DNA of 64,000 bases from Strigops habroptila (Eukaryota > Chordata > Aves > Psittaciformes > Psittacidae): contig NC_044289.2 in the NCBI RefSeq assembly GCF_004027225.2, forward strand, positions 1,612,001-1,676,000. Direction: 5' to 3'. This document shows positions 48,377-60,157 of the stretch, piece after piece. The first letter of the stretch is position 1; each line of letters starts with the position of its first letter. The notes under the pieces were generated by a model. That model was not told where the DNA came from and searched no databases. It saw only the letters and a program-made list of their open reading frames with translations. The position numbers and the translations under genes were made by a program.

Positions 48377-50478
48377 CTTTTACACTCTTTTTTTTTTTCC
48401 CTCCTATTTCTTCCCTTGTATGATTGGAAAAACAAATGACCGAGGATCTGAGCTTCACAACCAAGAGCTGCTCTGTGTGTTCTCCTTATGCTTAGTCAAA
48501 ATGAATGTAGCTGTTCTGCAGTACACTGTACAACTCGCGTTCCCTCCTCTGCGGAGGGAAGCAGTGACACTGCTGAGGCGTCAGCACCCGCACTGGGACG
48601 CCTGAAGCGAAACAAGCCTGTGACGCTGCAGGAGTCATGCTTCATTTGTATCTGACTGCAAGAAGGGTTTTAAGGATTTGGCAACAGTTTCCTGTAGCAG
48701 CGTTGATTGTGGAGATGTCTTTCAACACTGGTGGAGAGTTGTGTGTCAGGTTGCTTTCGGAAGGTCTGTCTGTGCCATGACGTGTGGCGCTCTGACCGAG
48801 GCAGCAGGAGCCGGGCAGGCTTGTTCCAGTATCCTGGTAGCCTGTTTCCTGACACCTGCTAAACCCCAGGTCCTGCTTCTCATGGAACTCCGTGCATAGG
48901 TTGTGGGGAGCTCATGTCGTGCTCTCGGGTGTTTCAGTGACTCCCGGCTCAGGATTCCCCGTGTTTTGCAGTCAGCTGTTGGGCTAAAGCTGCTCAGCAA
49001 ACAGAGCCGTGGTGCCTTGCCAGGGTAGGTGGTGTGTGTGTGTTCCGTAGCTGTGTAAACAGGGCCATTAGGCCGGTAAGTGACACAGCCATTTGATGGG
49101 AAGTTTATTTTAGGTGATGGTTTTCTGCTCCAGTATTTCACCCACGATACCCTCCTCTGAACAGTGCCTTCTGGGGATGGTTTTCTGCTTTGGACACTTC
49201 AAGCTGCATACGGATTTCTTCAGGGTGTGTATCTTTCATACCCACTGTTGTGTTTCCTTTCAGCCTGCCCTGCTTGCTTGGGAAAGGTGTAGCTCTGGTT
49301 TCTGTTCTGTGGCTTTTCCTCCCCCTTTTTTTGGGCTACAGCAAAGGTAATTCCGACAAACTCCACCAACGCTGTGTGCTCAAATACTGGAACACCATGA
49401 TCCTGCTGAGACTTCCTCCAACTGGAATACAGATGTTTTAGTGAAGTTTAAACATCTTCCAGACTGGTTAGGTGGGATTATTGTACATGCCTTTCAAACT
49501 GGTAAATCAGAACATGTGAAGTCAGATGAGTTTTCCAAAGCCATAACCTGTCTAACAGTGAATCCTGATGCCCTGTGCCTCAGGCTGTGCCACCTTCTCC
49601 ATATGGCTGTTCTGATCCATAAGTGCTCTGCAGGTTGGCTTCTTCATCTCCCCCAGGGGCTGCTTTCTCAGGTAACAGTGTATAAAACCAACCAGAACCT
49701 CACAGGGCCTTTACCATGGCCTGTGAGGTAATGTGCTAACCCATCACTGCTCCTGAGAGAGATCTTGGACAGTCACTAAAGGTTACACCCTTTCTACTTG
49801 CCGATACAATCTAGGTGGTGTAAAAGTTGGTGCCTCACTAAACCACTGTGATCAGGTGCCTGAGGCAAAAGGGCATGTTGTTTGCCAGGAGTATGAAGAG
49901 TATTGCAGTCACCTTGAACTGCATTCACATGTTCGAACGTTCATGTGTTCAGACTTCCTGGCATCATTTCAGCAACTGAACCTTGCTCACTTTAATAGTA
50001 GTGCTTTTATACCCAGCATACAAGAAATTGAAACTCCAGAAGCGATACAATTTGTAAAATACATGGTAACAAATGATAAAACTTTAGTAACTTGAAAGCA
50101 GAAGGCCTTTTTCTGCTGATGTGCAGTTCTCAGATGACTGCTTTGGGGAGAGCCTGTGGGGCAGGAGTAAAAATGTTTCCTTTAGGTGGTACAGAATCCG
50201 TTTGCCTTGCTGCTTCATCACAGCAGGAGAGAAGGACAGCAGCCTGAGGTGTAAGGAGGCTGCAGTTGTGAACGTGGGATGCAGAGGTCCCTTCAGTTTA
50301 GAAGGGACCTTGTGTGTGACTGTAGTAGTTTATTAGAAAAGTTGCTGTCAAAACTGAATTACTAAAGTAGGAAGTAGGCCTGAACCCCTTGAGTGTGATA
50401 GGGAATTTGGGGTGGGAAGGAGCAGGGAGAAAGATGTTTAAAAGTATTTTAGAAGCAAATGAATGTCTTGGGCACTAA
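48377..50478. other. Intron 2 segment, nothing recognised
   Basis: No repeat, exon or RNA gene was identified. A 79-codon open frame at 49856-50095 is AT-richer than its neighbours but shows no known domain. Confidence 0.5.
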
Positions 50479-50900
50479 AGCCCCTCTGCTCTGGAGCCAG
50501 GCTGAGAGAGCTGGGCTGGGGCAGCCTGGAGAAGAGAAGGCTCCTGAAGGGGAGACCTTAGAGCAGCTCCAGTGCCTAAAGGGGCTCCAGGAAACCTGGA
50601 GAGGGGCTTTGGACAAGGGCCTGTAGGGACAGGACAAGGGGAATGGCTTTAACCTGCCAGAGGGGAGATTGAGATGAGCTCTTAGGCAGAAGCTCTTCCC
50701 TGTGAGGGTGCTGAGGCGCTGGCACAGGGTGCCCAGAGAAGCTGTGGCTGCCCCATCCCTGGCAGTGTTCAAGGCCAGGTTGGACACAGGGGCTTGGAGC
50801 AACCTGCTCTAGTGGAAGGTGTCCCTGCCCGTGGCAGGGGGTTGGAGCTGGGTGAGCTTTAAGGTCCCTCCAACACAAACCAGTCTGAGATTCTCCGATC
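50479..50900 (+). repeat. CR1 LINE fragment (about 420 bp)
   Basis: Starts AGCCCCTCTGCTCTGGAGCC, includes the ORF2-derived stretch (GGCTGAGAGAGCTGGGCTGG, GGAGAAGAGAAGGCTCC, CAAGGGGAATGGCTTTAACC) and the full 3' region, and ends CAGTCTGAGATTCTCCGATC. It is the sense counterpart of the copy at 26757 and is very similar to it over most of its length, but has the usual AGGGTGCCCAGAG wording rather than the ACTTTTCCC variant. Confidence 0.96.
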
Positions 50901-50901
50901 C

Positions 50902-52231
50902 CACACAGTAGTTCTGACACCAGGCTGCTCTCTCAAGCCAGGGGCTGTTCTCGGTCCGTAAAGCAGCTCTCACCTTTGCTGTCCCATGGTGCTCTTCCTT
51001 TTCTTCCGCAGGCTACAGCGGCCTGTGGAGGAGGGTTTGGTTTTACTGTACCTCTGCTGTTGTCATTCTGTGTGTGTAGAGACACCCAACCTTTACAGCT
51101 CTGCTCCTGGTAGTAGAAGTGCCCGGTTGCAGTGGTGTGTGTACACAGGCGCCGCAGGCAGGGCATGACTCAGCCTTTCCCCAGGGACTCGGCGCCCGGG
51201 ACAGACGGAGCAGCCACAGACCAGAAGTGCTTAGAATTTCCCATCCTTGGATCAGGCGTCTTTGGAATTAAACAGAGTTGAAAGATGAATCAACGTACAA
51301 AAATGCTGAGCTGCTCGTGATTGCTGGAGGTACAGGGATGGCAGGGATAGCGCGGGGACTGCGGTAATCTGTTGGAGGCATACCAGGCATTAACAGGGAT
51401 CCAGCGCCAGGGACAGCAAGCTTTCTAGAACAGAAGAGATGCCAAAAGCTCTGTTTGAGTCAGAGCATAGTGAAGGGAGAGCCTTTAGGGGTAATGGATC
51501 CTTGCCCAGTGAGCATAACCTCATCCCCACTGTAACCTTCGTGCTGGAGAGAGACTTTGCAGTTTTGAGCTCTTTAAATGTCTCACGAGCTTTGGGGTTT
51601 GGACTTTGCTCACAATGGATTTTGCTAATGCTCTTGGAGAAGGAATAGTGGCTTATCTCCTTGTTTAGTGTTGGAGGGAGCAGACATACTTGATAGAAGA
51701 CATAGAAGGCAGGAAACGGACTTGAATGTGTGATAATGTCGGACCTCACTCTGGCTCGTGTGAGTTTGGACCCTCAGCTGCAACTGGGAGAGAGTTACTG
51801 GAGGCTGGAAGGTTCTTCTAGGAATCAGTATACTACGGATCTCAGAGAAGAGATATTGCAGACAGGAACACTTCCCTGGATTGCTTCTGTGCTGGTGAGG
51901 TTTGGTGTGAGGTGGCCCAGTTCCCAGGCAGGTCATCTGTGCCTGTGTAATTCGGTTGGAGGCGATGCTGTAGGGGTCTCTGCAGTGGATACACAAACTG
52001 GGGTGAAATGGCTACACTCGTGTTATGTCAGCTGCCAAATAACCATCAGCTTGGGCTCCTGGAGCCAGTCTGGCACGGAGCATTTGTGTGAGATGACAAA
52101 CCGTGAATTCTGTCCTTCTCACTGACCCAGTGACCCCATCTCCTGAACTTCATCCAGCCCCATCCTCAAAAGAAAGAGCCACCAAGAGCTTTAGTGCCTA
52201 CCAAACACAGGCAAATGTCAGCTCAAGGAAC
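50902..52231. other. Intron 2 segment, nothing recognised
   Basis: No repeat or gene found. Open frames up to about 130 codons occur on both strands without domain signal. Confidence 0.5.
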
Positions 52232-52530
52232 ATGGGGAGAGACTTTTCAGCAGGGCCTGCTGCAACAGGACGAGGGGTGATGGTTTTGAACTAAAAGAGG
52301 GAGATTCAGGCTGGATGTGATGAGGAAATTTTGTCCAATGAGGGTGGTGAAACACTGGCACAAGTCGCCCAGAGAGGTGGTGGATGCCCCATCCCTGGAG
52401 ACATTCCAGGCCAGGCTGGATGTGGTTCTGAGCAACCTGATGTTGTTGAAGATGTCCCTGCTCATTGCAGGGGGTTGGACTAGATGAGCTTTGAAGGTCC
52501 CTTCCAACCCAGACTACTCTAAGACTATTT
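52232..52530 (+). repeat. CR1 LINE fragment, second lineage
   Basis: Carries GAGAGACTTTTCAGCAGGGC, GAGGGTGGTGAAACACTGGC, GTCCCTGCTCATTGCAGGGG and GGACTAGATGAGCTTTGAAG, the wording of a CR1 lineage distinct from the CTAGTGGAAGG copies. Sense to TOP1. It ends near AGACTATTT with the terminal repeat decayed. Confidence 0.94.
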
Positions 52531-52883
52531 AATGAGCTCTTTTGATGTCTTCCTTGTTAACCTTGGCATTGTGGCAGGAAGCAACAGCGCGGAGTTGGAA
52601 TACTAGGCAAATATTCCAGCATAATTTAACTCTTGGGAGACTCTTGGAGACCTGCTTGAGAGGCAGCAGACCTCCATGGAAGTACTGCATTTAAAGTGCT
52701 CTCTGGTGTGGGAGGACAGGCACCCATCCAGCCCTGCTGGCGCTCCAACACCCTCCTGCCAGCTCTTCCCTTGACGCTCGCACCCGCTGCTCCCCAGGCG
52801 CTTTAGCTATAGGCAGGACACCCCAGGGACAGACCTTCCTGCTGGGAGCGCTTGGTGGATGGCAGAGGAAGCTGAGCTCTGAC

Positions 52884-53450
52884 TGTCGTGGTTTGAGCCC
52901 AGCCGGTAACTCGGAACCATGCAGCCGCTTGCTCACTCCCCAACTTCTTCCTCCCCCCGCTCCCGGAGGGATGGGGAGGAGAATCGGAAGAATGTAACTC
53001 CCACAGGTTGGGATAAGAGCAGTCCCGTAACTAAAGCACCATACAAAACTGCTGCTGCTGCCACCAATGATAATGATGATAAGGGAAATAACAAGGGCAG
53101 AGGATACAATTGCTCACCACCCGCCGACCGATACCCAGCCTGACCCGAGCAGTGATCTGGGCCTTCCGGGTAACTCCCCCCGGTTTATATACTGGGCATG
53201 ACGTGCTGTGGGATGGAATACCCCTTTGGCTAGTCTGGGTCAGGTGTCCTGTCTCTGCTTCCTCCCGGCTTCCCCTCCTCCCTGGCAAAGCATGAGACTG
53301 AGAAAGTCCTTGGCAGGAGTAAACATTACTGAGCAACAACTAAAAACATCGGTGTTATCAGCGTTGTTCCCAGGCTGAAAGTCAAAAACACAGCACTGCA
53401 CCAGCTACTAAGAAGGAGAAAAAATGACTGCTGTAGCTGAACCCAGGACA
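52884..53450 (-). mobile_element. Solo LTR of an endogenous retrovirus (passerine-type), antisense
   Basis: The 567-bp block has TG...CA termini when read on the minus strand: TGTCCTGGGTTCAGC at the 53450 end and CCACGACA at 52884. In this orientation a TATA box, AGTATATAAACC, lies at about 53182-53193, in a U3/R-like position. I recognise the family from passerine genomes, where similar LTRs are abundant, probably ERVL-like; exact naming needs a repeat library. No internal gag/pol/env sequence follows on either side, so this is a solo LTR. The flanks (CTGAC and GTGGC) do not form a clean 5-bp target duplication. It is antisense to TOP1, the usual bias for LTRs retained in introns. Confidence 0.85.
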
Positions 53451-55870
53451 GTGGCCCACACTGGCAGCAGAGCTGCTCTGACTGCTCAGGCGCTTCTTAC
53501 TGCTGCTGTACCAGGCTTTAGTTGTCTGAAAATCCCAGCTAAGGGGAAGCAGCGCAGAGGGCTGGGGAGATGGATGTGTAAGTCCATCCTTTCCAGGGTA
53601 CAGCCCTGGAACTCCTTTTCCAGAGCAAATACTAATGTCAGCTGGAAAGCACGAGTCAGCTGGAAGGGAATTTGGTGCTGAAGGTAAAACACTGCTCAGT
53701 TAGAAAACTGTCTTTCCTTTTGTGACATAGCGTTGTGGCCCCAAGCTCTGCAGAGCAGAGCACTGAGCTCAGCTGCACTCGCTTCCCAGCACTTGGTAGA
53801 ATAAAATGTACCCCGTGTTGGTATGTGCCTCCTTAAAAAGTGTTACAAAGTGAGTGCGCTCAGTTCTATGAATAGCAGCAGGATGCTTTCCTAGCAATCT
53901 ACCTATTCATCGAGTGTAAATAGATGGTTGTTCACTTGAGCCGGTGCTTTGGGAAGCAGTGAGTAAACTCCCTGTGGAATAAAGCCCAGGCAGCTTGCAG
54001 ACAGGCTGAGCTTCCAGCTCCTGCCTCAGCTCAGCGCTCTGGAGTGTGAAATGCGCTGCAGAGACACTTTTGCCAGTGTTATGTGTGTGTCCTGGTGGGC
54101 AGAAGGGTTCTGAGGAGCTGCTGGTCGGCAGCTCGGGCTGGAGGTGTGTGGTCCCACACAGCTCTGCCTCCTGTGGAACAGCTTTTGCTTTGAGCTGCTT
54201 GAAAGCTCCTTGGTGTTTTATGCTGTAACACCAAATGTTGCACATAACCTGCCACGTGTCTGTGTCTCAAAATACACACATCTATATCCTGTGTACGCCA
54301 AAGCTCTGGGAAGCGTTGCCAGGCGCGGGAGGATGGAGCAAAGGTGCACAAGGCGAGGTGGAGGCTCGTGTGTCAGATTCAGAGGTTGGTTTAGGTTGTC
54401 TCACTGCAGGTGCCTGAAAACAATACCTGAAGCTGGAGAAAGCAATGGGTGAAAATCATACTCTACGGGTGTTTCTGCTAAAATCAGCTCAGCGGTTTGG
54501 GGTTACAAGAGCTGGTGTCAGTTAAGGAGAAAAATGAATTGGTGGCCAAAGACTTGGGGCCAGGAGGGTGAGGTCTGTCCCACATGACCCCAATAGTCAC
54601 AACACCCTTTGGCTGCAGTTTCCTGTTCTTAGTGCATGGATAGTGGCCTTTTTAGAGGCATGGCACCATCTTTACAGTTAATGAAGCATTAATAGCTTAC
54701 ATCCGAGATCTCTGGTGGGAATTCTGGCACTATTAGCTGGAAACAGTTGCCAAAGTCAGCACAGGCTTTTGGGTATCCTGAGGAGCTTACTTGTTTTAGT
54801 GGCTTTGAGAGGCATGTTCAGAACAAAACCAGGGGGGAATCTTGGAGGATGCACAGGTTCTTCCCGATGCTGCAGTGACCTTACCATAAATGATAGTGCC
54901 TTTGAGGTGCTAGTTCAGCCTCAGCTCCTATTTGATCTACTTACAAAGAACATTTAAGGACCTAAGGATGCTTATAAATGAGTTTATTTACAATTCAACT
55001 CTGTTGCTCTTTTTCTGGGCTGGATCTATTTCCTTCGTGCTTTAAAGGGCTTAATTGTACAGTGCAGGTGTCACTGAGGATGGGAAGTGTCACTTGGTGG
55101 ATGCTGATACAATAACACTGTTGATGTGGCTTTCCTCAAGTGCCACCTCCCATGTGTGACCTCTCACTGAGCTGGGACCAGCCCTGGCCCCTGTAGGTGG
55201 GTGCCCACCAGCACACTCACTGCTGTGCCAGGGGGCTTGTCCTGGTGGGGCTGGCTCTGGAGGGGGGTGAGTGCCTCCTGCACGAGAGGCTGTGAGGAGG
55301 GAATTCCTGTCCTCTCTTCTTTCTATCCTTTCTTTTCCCCTTCCCTCATTACTCCCCTTTTCCCTTGCTGTGTGCCTCTCATGTCAGGTGCTGTTGGGGA
55401 TAGGGGTAAGATGATTTTAACCGGGGAGAAGGAGCTGCTTTGTCTGGACTAGGTACTTGTGGAGGTGTCAGTCTGAATTGTGGGATTAAACAGGCCGAAC
55501 GTTGGAGCCTTGTGCTCTGTTCCTGCATCCTTATCTATCTGACATGACATACTCGGGCATATGAAGGCAGGTTTGCTGCTTGCTGTAGCCACTTCTTACT
55601 CACCTATTTAGTAAGTAGGGCAGCATTTCTTCAGGGTCTGTAAAGCATTTCAAGGTCACTGAACTAAAGACCATACAAATGTGGCCGTTGCCAAGATGAG
55701 TTCACTTGTGCTGCAGGAACAGCACCGAGGAGCCCCAAATCGAAGGGATTTGTTACAACTCTTGGCTCACAGAACATAGTGTGGGGTGGGGGGAATGCAG
55801 AGGGTCAGGATGGGGGGGGGAGCTTTCCCCCAGCTTCATTTCTTAATCTTTTTTGCCTCTCTGCTTGCAG
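53451..55870. other. Last part of intron 2, nothing recognised
   Basis: No repeat or nested gene was found. Close to exon 3 are a ten-base G run at 55811-55820 and a pyrimidine-rich acceptor tract from about 55841. Confidence 0.5.
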
Positions 55871-55973
55871 ATTCTCACAAACACAAAGACAAACACAAAG
55901 ACCGAGAACACCGGCACAAAGAGCACAAGAAGGACAAGGAAAAAGACCGGGAAAAGTCCAAGCACAGTAATAG
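55871..55973 (+). CDS. TOP1: TOP1 coding exon 3
   Basis: This 103-nt exon completes Asp20 and encodes Ser21 to Asn53 plus two bases of codon 54 (AG, fitting Ser in human). The peptide starts DSHKHKDKHKDREHRHKEHK, the highly charged Lys/His/Asp-rich start of the TOP1 N-terminal domain, a disordered region that carries nuclear/nucleolar targeting signals and protein-binding sites. Compared with the human sequence as I recall it, the KKDKEKDREK stretch (39-48) has two extra residues. The acceptor is CTCTCTGCTTGCAG and the donor is GTGAGG, phase 1 in and 2 out. The next exon, expected to begin with the rest of Ser54 and an EHKD-like sequence, is not found before 64000. Confidence 0.97.
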
Positions 55974-56444
55974 GTGAGGAAAAACTTGAAGTCCTCATAG
56001 GCTAAAACACCACTGCACAAGCAGCCCTGCAAGAATTACTCTGGTAATACACGAGGGCAGAATTGCTGCATTTTAAGTGTGGTTTATGTGAGCGTAGGTG
56101 CTTTAAGCCTACCTTGGGTCATTGCATGCATTTCCATACAGGAAGCTGAAGTAGTGTTTCTTGCTGATGTGAGCCAATGCTAATGTAGAAAAGATGATTG
56201 TAGCTTAGTGTGTTATTAAAGGTGTTAAGAACTAGTTTAACCCCACCTGCATGAAGATTGATCAGGATTGTTCATAATCTTTATGTGTAGTTCCAGTTTG
56301 TCAGAAATGTGGAGTTGTTGGGTGTTGGTATAAACCCCACTGGTTTAGCACAGGTGAACCTGATGTGACTCCTCAGCCTCTTAAAAAGAGTCTGGAAAGA
56401 TGGTGCCCCAGAATGATGGTGATGTCTTTGGCTTCCTACCACCT

Positions 56445-57385
56445 TCATAGAATCAACCAGGTTGGAAAAGCCCTTTTAAGCTCATCAAGTCCAACTGTTC
56501 CTCAGCACTGCCAAGGCCACCACTAGCCCATAGCACTGAGGCCTCGGCTACACGGGGTGTGAACACTTGCAGGGCCGATGACTCCAGCACTGCCCTGGGC
56601 AGCCTGTTCTAATGCCTGAGCACTCTCTGGGGAAGGAATTGTTCCTCATCTCCATCTAAACCTCCCTGGTGCAGCTTGAGGCCGTTTCCTCTTGTCCCAC
56701 CCCTTGTTCCTTGGGAGCAGAGACCGGCCCCCTCCTGGCTCCATCCTCCTGTCAGGCAGTTGTAGAGAGCGAGAAGGTCCCCCCTGAGCCTTCTCTTCTC
56801 CAGACTAAACCCCCCCAGGTCCCTCAGCCGTTCCTCATCACACTTGTGCTCCAGGCCCTGTACCAGCTCCGCTGCCCTTCTCTGGCCCCGCTCCAGCACC
56901 TCAATGTCTCTCTTGCAGTGAGGGGCCCAGAGCTGAACACAGGATTCAAGGTGCAGCCTCACCAGTGCCCAGCACAGGGGGACAGTCACTGCCCTGGCCC
57001 TGCTGCCACACTGGTGCTGATACAGGCCAGGATGCTGGTGGCTTCTTGGCTGCCTGGGCACAAGCTGCTCATGCTCAGCTCTGTCAAGCAGCACCCCCAG
57101 GTCCTTTCCCATGAGCAGTTTCCAGCCGCTCTGCCCCAAGCCTGGAGTGTTGCAGGGGGTTGGTGTGGCCCAAATGCAGGACCCGGCACTTTGCCTTTGT
57201 TGAACCTCATCCCACTGGCCGCAGCCCATGGATCCAGCCTGTCCAGATCCCTCTGCAGAGCTTCCCACCCTCCAGCAGATCAACACTTCCCACCGAACTT
57301 GGTGTCATCTGCACATCCGCTGCATGTGCACTCAATCCCCTCATCCAGATCATTAATGAAGATACTAAACAAGGTATTAAATGAG
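56445..57385 (-). repeat. CR1 LINE fragment with reverse-transcriptase remnant (about 940 bp)
   Basis: This is the longest CR1 in the window. Its 3' end is at 56445 (TCATAGAATC, then CAGGTTGGAAAAG). On the minus strand it encodes a decayed part of ORF2. Around 57292-57363 the frame reads INDLDEGIECT...CADDTKFGG, the reverse-transcriptase catalytic block; the usual FADD is CADD here, with both Asp kept. Further along are DLGVLLDRAEHEQL, LVRLHLESCVQLWAP and ERLRDLGGFSLEKRRLRGDL, typical of the ORF2 C-terminal part. A stop appears soon after the CADD block, caused by small indels, so the element is inactive. It is 5'-truncated within the RT domain and lies antisense to TOP1. Confidence 0.95.
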
Positions 57386-58366
57386 ACTAGGGCTGGATGT
57401 CTCAGTGCTGTGAGGCAGTTAGGAACTTCTGCTGGGTTAGCTGATGAATTTGAATGGATTGCATGCTGCTTTGTCTGATGTGATTGATACACACCACACT
57501 GCTGCTGTATGGGGAGGGTGCCTCATGGCAGTCAGCTGCCGTATCATCTGCATTGAACATAAACATACATTTACTCTGTGGTGACCTGGAGCTCTTGAGG
57601 TGGTGAGTGCCGAGGTCCAGTTGATCCCCTGGCCTAGGCTGTGAGCTGCAGGAACCAGGACGTGCGGGTCTGGCCGTGGTCATTTGGTGTGATGGAGCAC
57701 AGGGCAGGTTGTCACACACAGGAAATGCTTTCCACTTGTAACGCCTGGCAGGCAAGTGCCACGGAGCCTGCGTGGGCAATAAACCAGTCCCTGGAGGGTA
57801 AGTTTCTGTTGTGACACTTGGTGAATGCAGAGAAGAGCTTATGCTATGGCCAGGCAAGCATTAATTAATCGCTGTGCAACTGTGATAACCCAGTCTAAAA
57901 CTGGATAAAAAAGCTTGTGTATCAATGGTTTCTATTAAGGAGTGTGGAAAGGAGAGAGGCTGTGCTGAGCAGTGTTTGTTCTGGTGGGGTCACTCTTGAT
58001 TTGAGTTTTCTGTGACCTGTTGAAAAGCTACACAACCTTCCTGCTCCAGAATATGTTTCTTCTTCTGATTTGAAAGCAAATGGTTGATGGGGTTAAAAAG
58101 ATCTAGGCCAGGTCACTTCAGCATTTACTGGCTTCCCCAGCAAAGCTGCCGCGCTTTGGGCACATTGTGTGCTCTCTTCTTGCTGACATTTCTGTACTAC
58201 CTTGACTTCAGCTTTTCATTTTTCTGGTATCTCCAAGGTATGTAGCCCAAAATTTACTGCCTCACATTTCCAGATGTTCATGGCTTCCCATGAAGAACCA
58301 TTCTTCTGCAGCCTTGGCTAAGTACATCCTGTTGTAAGGAGTACTGTAAGCACCATCTTCACATTT

Positions 58367-58566
58367 CATAGTCATGGAATCCCAGCCTCGTTTGTGTTGG
58401 AAGGGACCTTAAAGCTCACCCAGTTCCAACCCCTTGCCATGGGCAGGGACACCTTCCACTAGAGCAGGTTGCTCCAAGCCCCTGTGTCCAACCTGGCCTT
58501 GAACACTGCCAGGGATGGGGCAGCCACAGCTTCTCTGGGAAAAGTCTGTGCCAGCGCCTCAGCGCC
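58367..58566 (-). repeat. CR1 LINE fragment, left half of inverted pair
   Basis: Reverse-complement CR1 beginning CATAGTCATGGAATCCCAGC and ending GCCAGCGCCTCAGCGCC. It carries the variant TCTGGGAAAAGTCTGTGCC, shared with the copies at 26757 and 62598. It is followed within 10 bp by a sense fragment of the same part of CR1. Confidence 0.94.
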
Positions 58567-58574
58567 TTCTTTAC

Positions 58575-58660
58575 TATGAGGGTGCTGAGGTGCTGGCACA
58601 GGGTGCCCAGAGGAGCTCTGGCTGCCCCATCCCTGGCAGTGTTCAAGGCCAAGTTGGATG
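58575..58660 (+). repeat. CR1 LINE fragment, right half of inverted pair
   Basis: TATGAGGGTGCTGAGGTGCT through GTTCAAGGCCAAGTTGGATG, stopping abruptly before the 3' UTR. It is inverted relative to the copy just to its left and overlaps the same part of the element, so the two form arms of about 79 bp around a loop of roughly 14 bp. It has the GGGTGCCCAGAG wording, unlike its partner. Confidence 0.92.
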
Positions 58661-60157
58661 AATTTCTAGGGTTCATTAATGATTGGATTCACTTGCGTAG
58701 GAGTTGGGAATGGTCAGTGTGTTTTTAAATAGAACAACTAACTATGGCTTACAAGGTGGAGCTGCGTGCTGCTGCCTGTGTACCAATGGTACCTGCAATG
58801 CGTACCAAACAGTGGCCAGAAGATAAGAGTGCCTAGTGCGTTCTGTGAGGCTAGCTCATGAGATGATACATAATCATGCTTTACCTTGAATACTGCCTTC
58901 CTCCCTACAGCGGTGGCCTTAAATCCCCGTGGGCACTGCCCAAAGCTTCCAGTCACTCTCGTGTATCCCTAAAGCATCCGTTTGCCCCATGAGCACAATG
59001 CAGTGCATCTGCGAGTCCCAGAGCAGGGTGCACCGATGTGGATGGCATCACTGAGCGTGTGCATGTGCAGGGGCTTTGTTCCTGCTGTGGTTTTGGAGAG
59101 AGATGCCCTGATGCTGCTTTGCCCCTCAGGCCCCTGCACAAGGTGGGACTTCACCTCCCCAGGCCTGCAGAGGTTTGCTGCTGTGTGGTTCCTGCCTCTC
59201 AAAGCTGCCACCTTAAACTGACTGGATTCCAGTGCTGAGTCAAGAGAGCTGGACTCAAAGGTGGTTCTCAGAGAAGATCACAGACATGGACACACTTGTG
59301 GTTCTCTGGTGGGATCCCTCCTTCAGAGCACTCCAAACTCTTCCCTGCCCTGCTGGTGCTCAGTGGTGCCCAGGGCACATGGATGTTTGCTGTGCAAAGG
59401 CAGCTGACATCTAACACAAACCACCTAAAAATAGTTGACCTCATAATTGACATTTCAGCATTTCTTCCCTAAATCCTTGACTCAGCTGTCATCCATGTGA
59501 TTCCATGAATGGAAGTTGTGTCTGTGTGAGGATTGGGCTCGAGGTGACCATTGGCTTGGGAAGGAGATAGGCCAGTAGCTCACAACATAGGGGTGAAGGG
59601 AGACCTGTGCTGAGCCTGGGGGGACCTGGCTGGAGCATGTGCTTGTGGCCGGGCGCCTGCAGGAGTGAAACCAGGGCTGGAGAGGCCACAGGGGTGAGCC
59701 GTGCACAGGAAGCACTGGAGCAAGCTGAGCTTCCCTTTGGGCTTGGTTACTACAGTCACTGCACCAAAATACTTCCTGGACAAAGCCAAGATGACCACAG
59801 AAGTCTGGATTGTAGGATGGCCTCTGTGAGTGCCAGTGTCCATCCTGTCACACTGCTGAGCAGGGGTTGCGCTGGCGAGGGGCATTTGATCACTTTGCCA
59901 TTGTTAGTAGCTTTTCATTTGCCAGCAGTGTGAGGGGAGGGAATTGCTTTGTGGGGAAATACTGGGGAATTCTCCTCCTTCAGAAGAGGGAGAAAAGGTT
60001 CCTCAGGCAGAAGTGTGTGTGCAGATGGAAGATGTGCAGTGCTGGCTGTGTCACTGAACAGGGATACTCATGTCTCAACCAGCTACTGCTTAGGCAAAGG
60101 CTTTTCTTGACACTGAGCTGGTAGATGGCCATCTACAAGGTAGACATCAGCCTACAG

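Larger units (their letters stand above)
28364..55870 (+). other. TOP1: TOP1 intron 2 (27.5 kb)
   Basis: The intron starts GTGAGT and ends TTGCCTCTCTGCTTGCAG. Its first 19.8 kb (to about 48210) has no recognisable CR1; the last 7.7 kb holds three sense CR1 copies and an antisense solo LTR. It also has small tandem repeats and AT-rich parts, listed separately. No nested gene is supported; the largest open frames (258 codons antisense at 44681-45457, 195 codons sense at 44128-44715) fall in one GC-rich patch and lack recognisable domains. Confidence 0.92.

Noticed and set aside
52884..53450. Full endogenous retrovirus with coding genes
   Set aside because: Only one LTR is seen. Neighbouring sequence shows no gag, pol or env similarity and no second LTR.
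58367..58660. Twin-priming (5' inversion) as the origin of the inverted CR1 pair
   Set aside because: In twin priming the two pieces should be adjacent, non-overlapping parts of one element. Here both cover the same region and differ in subgroup markers, so separate insertions or recombination fit better.
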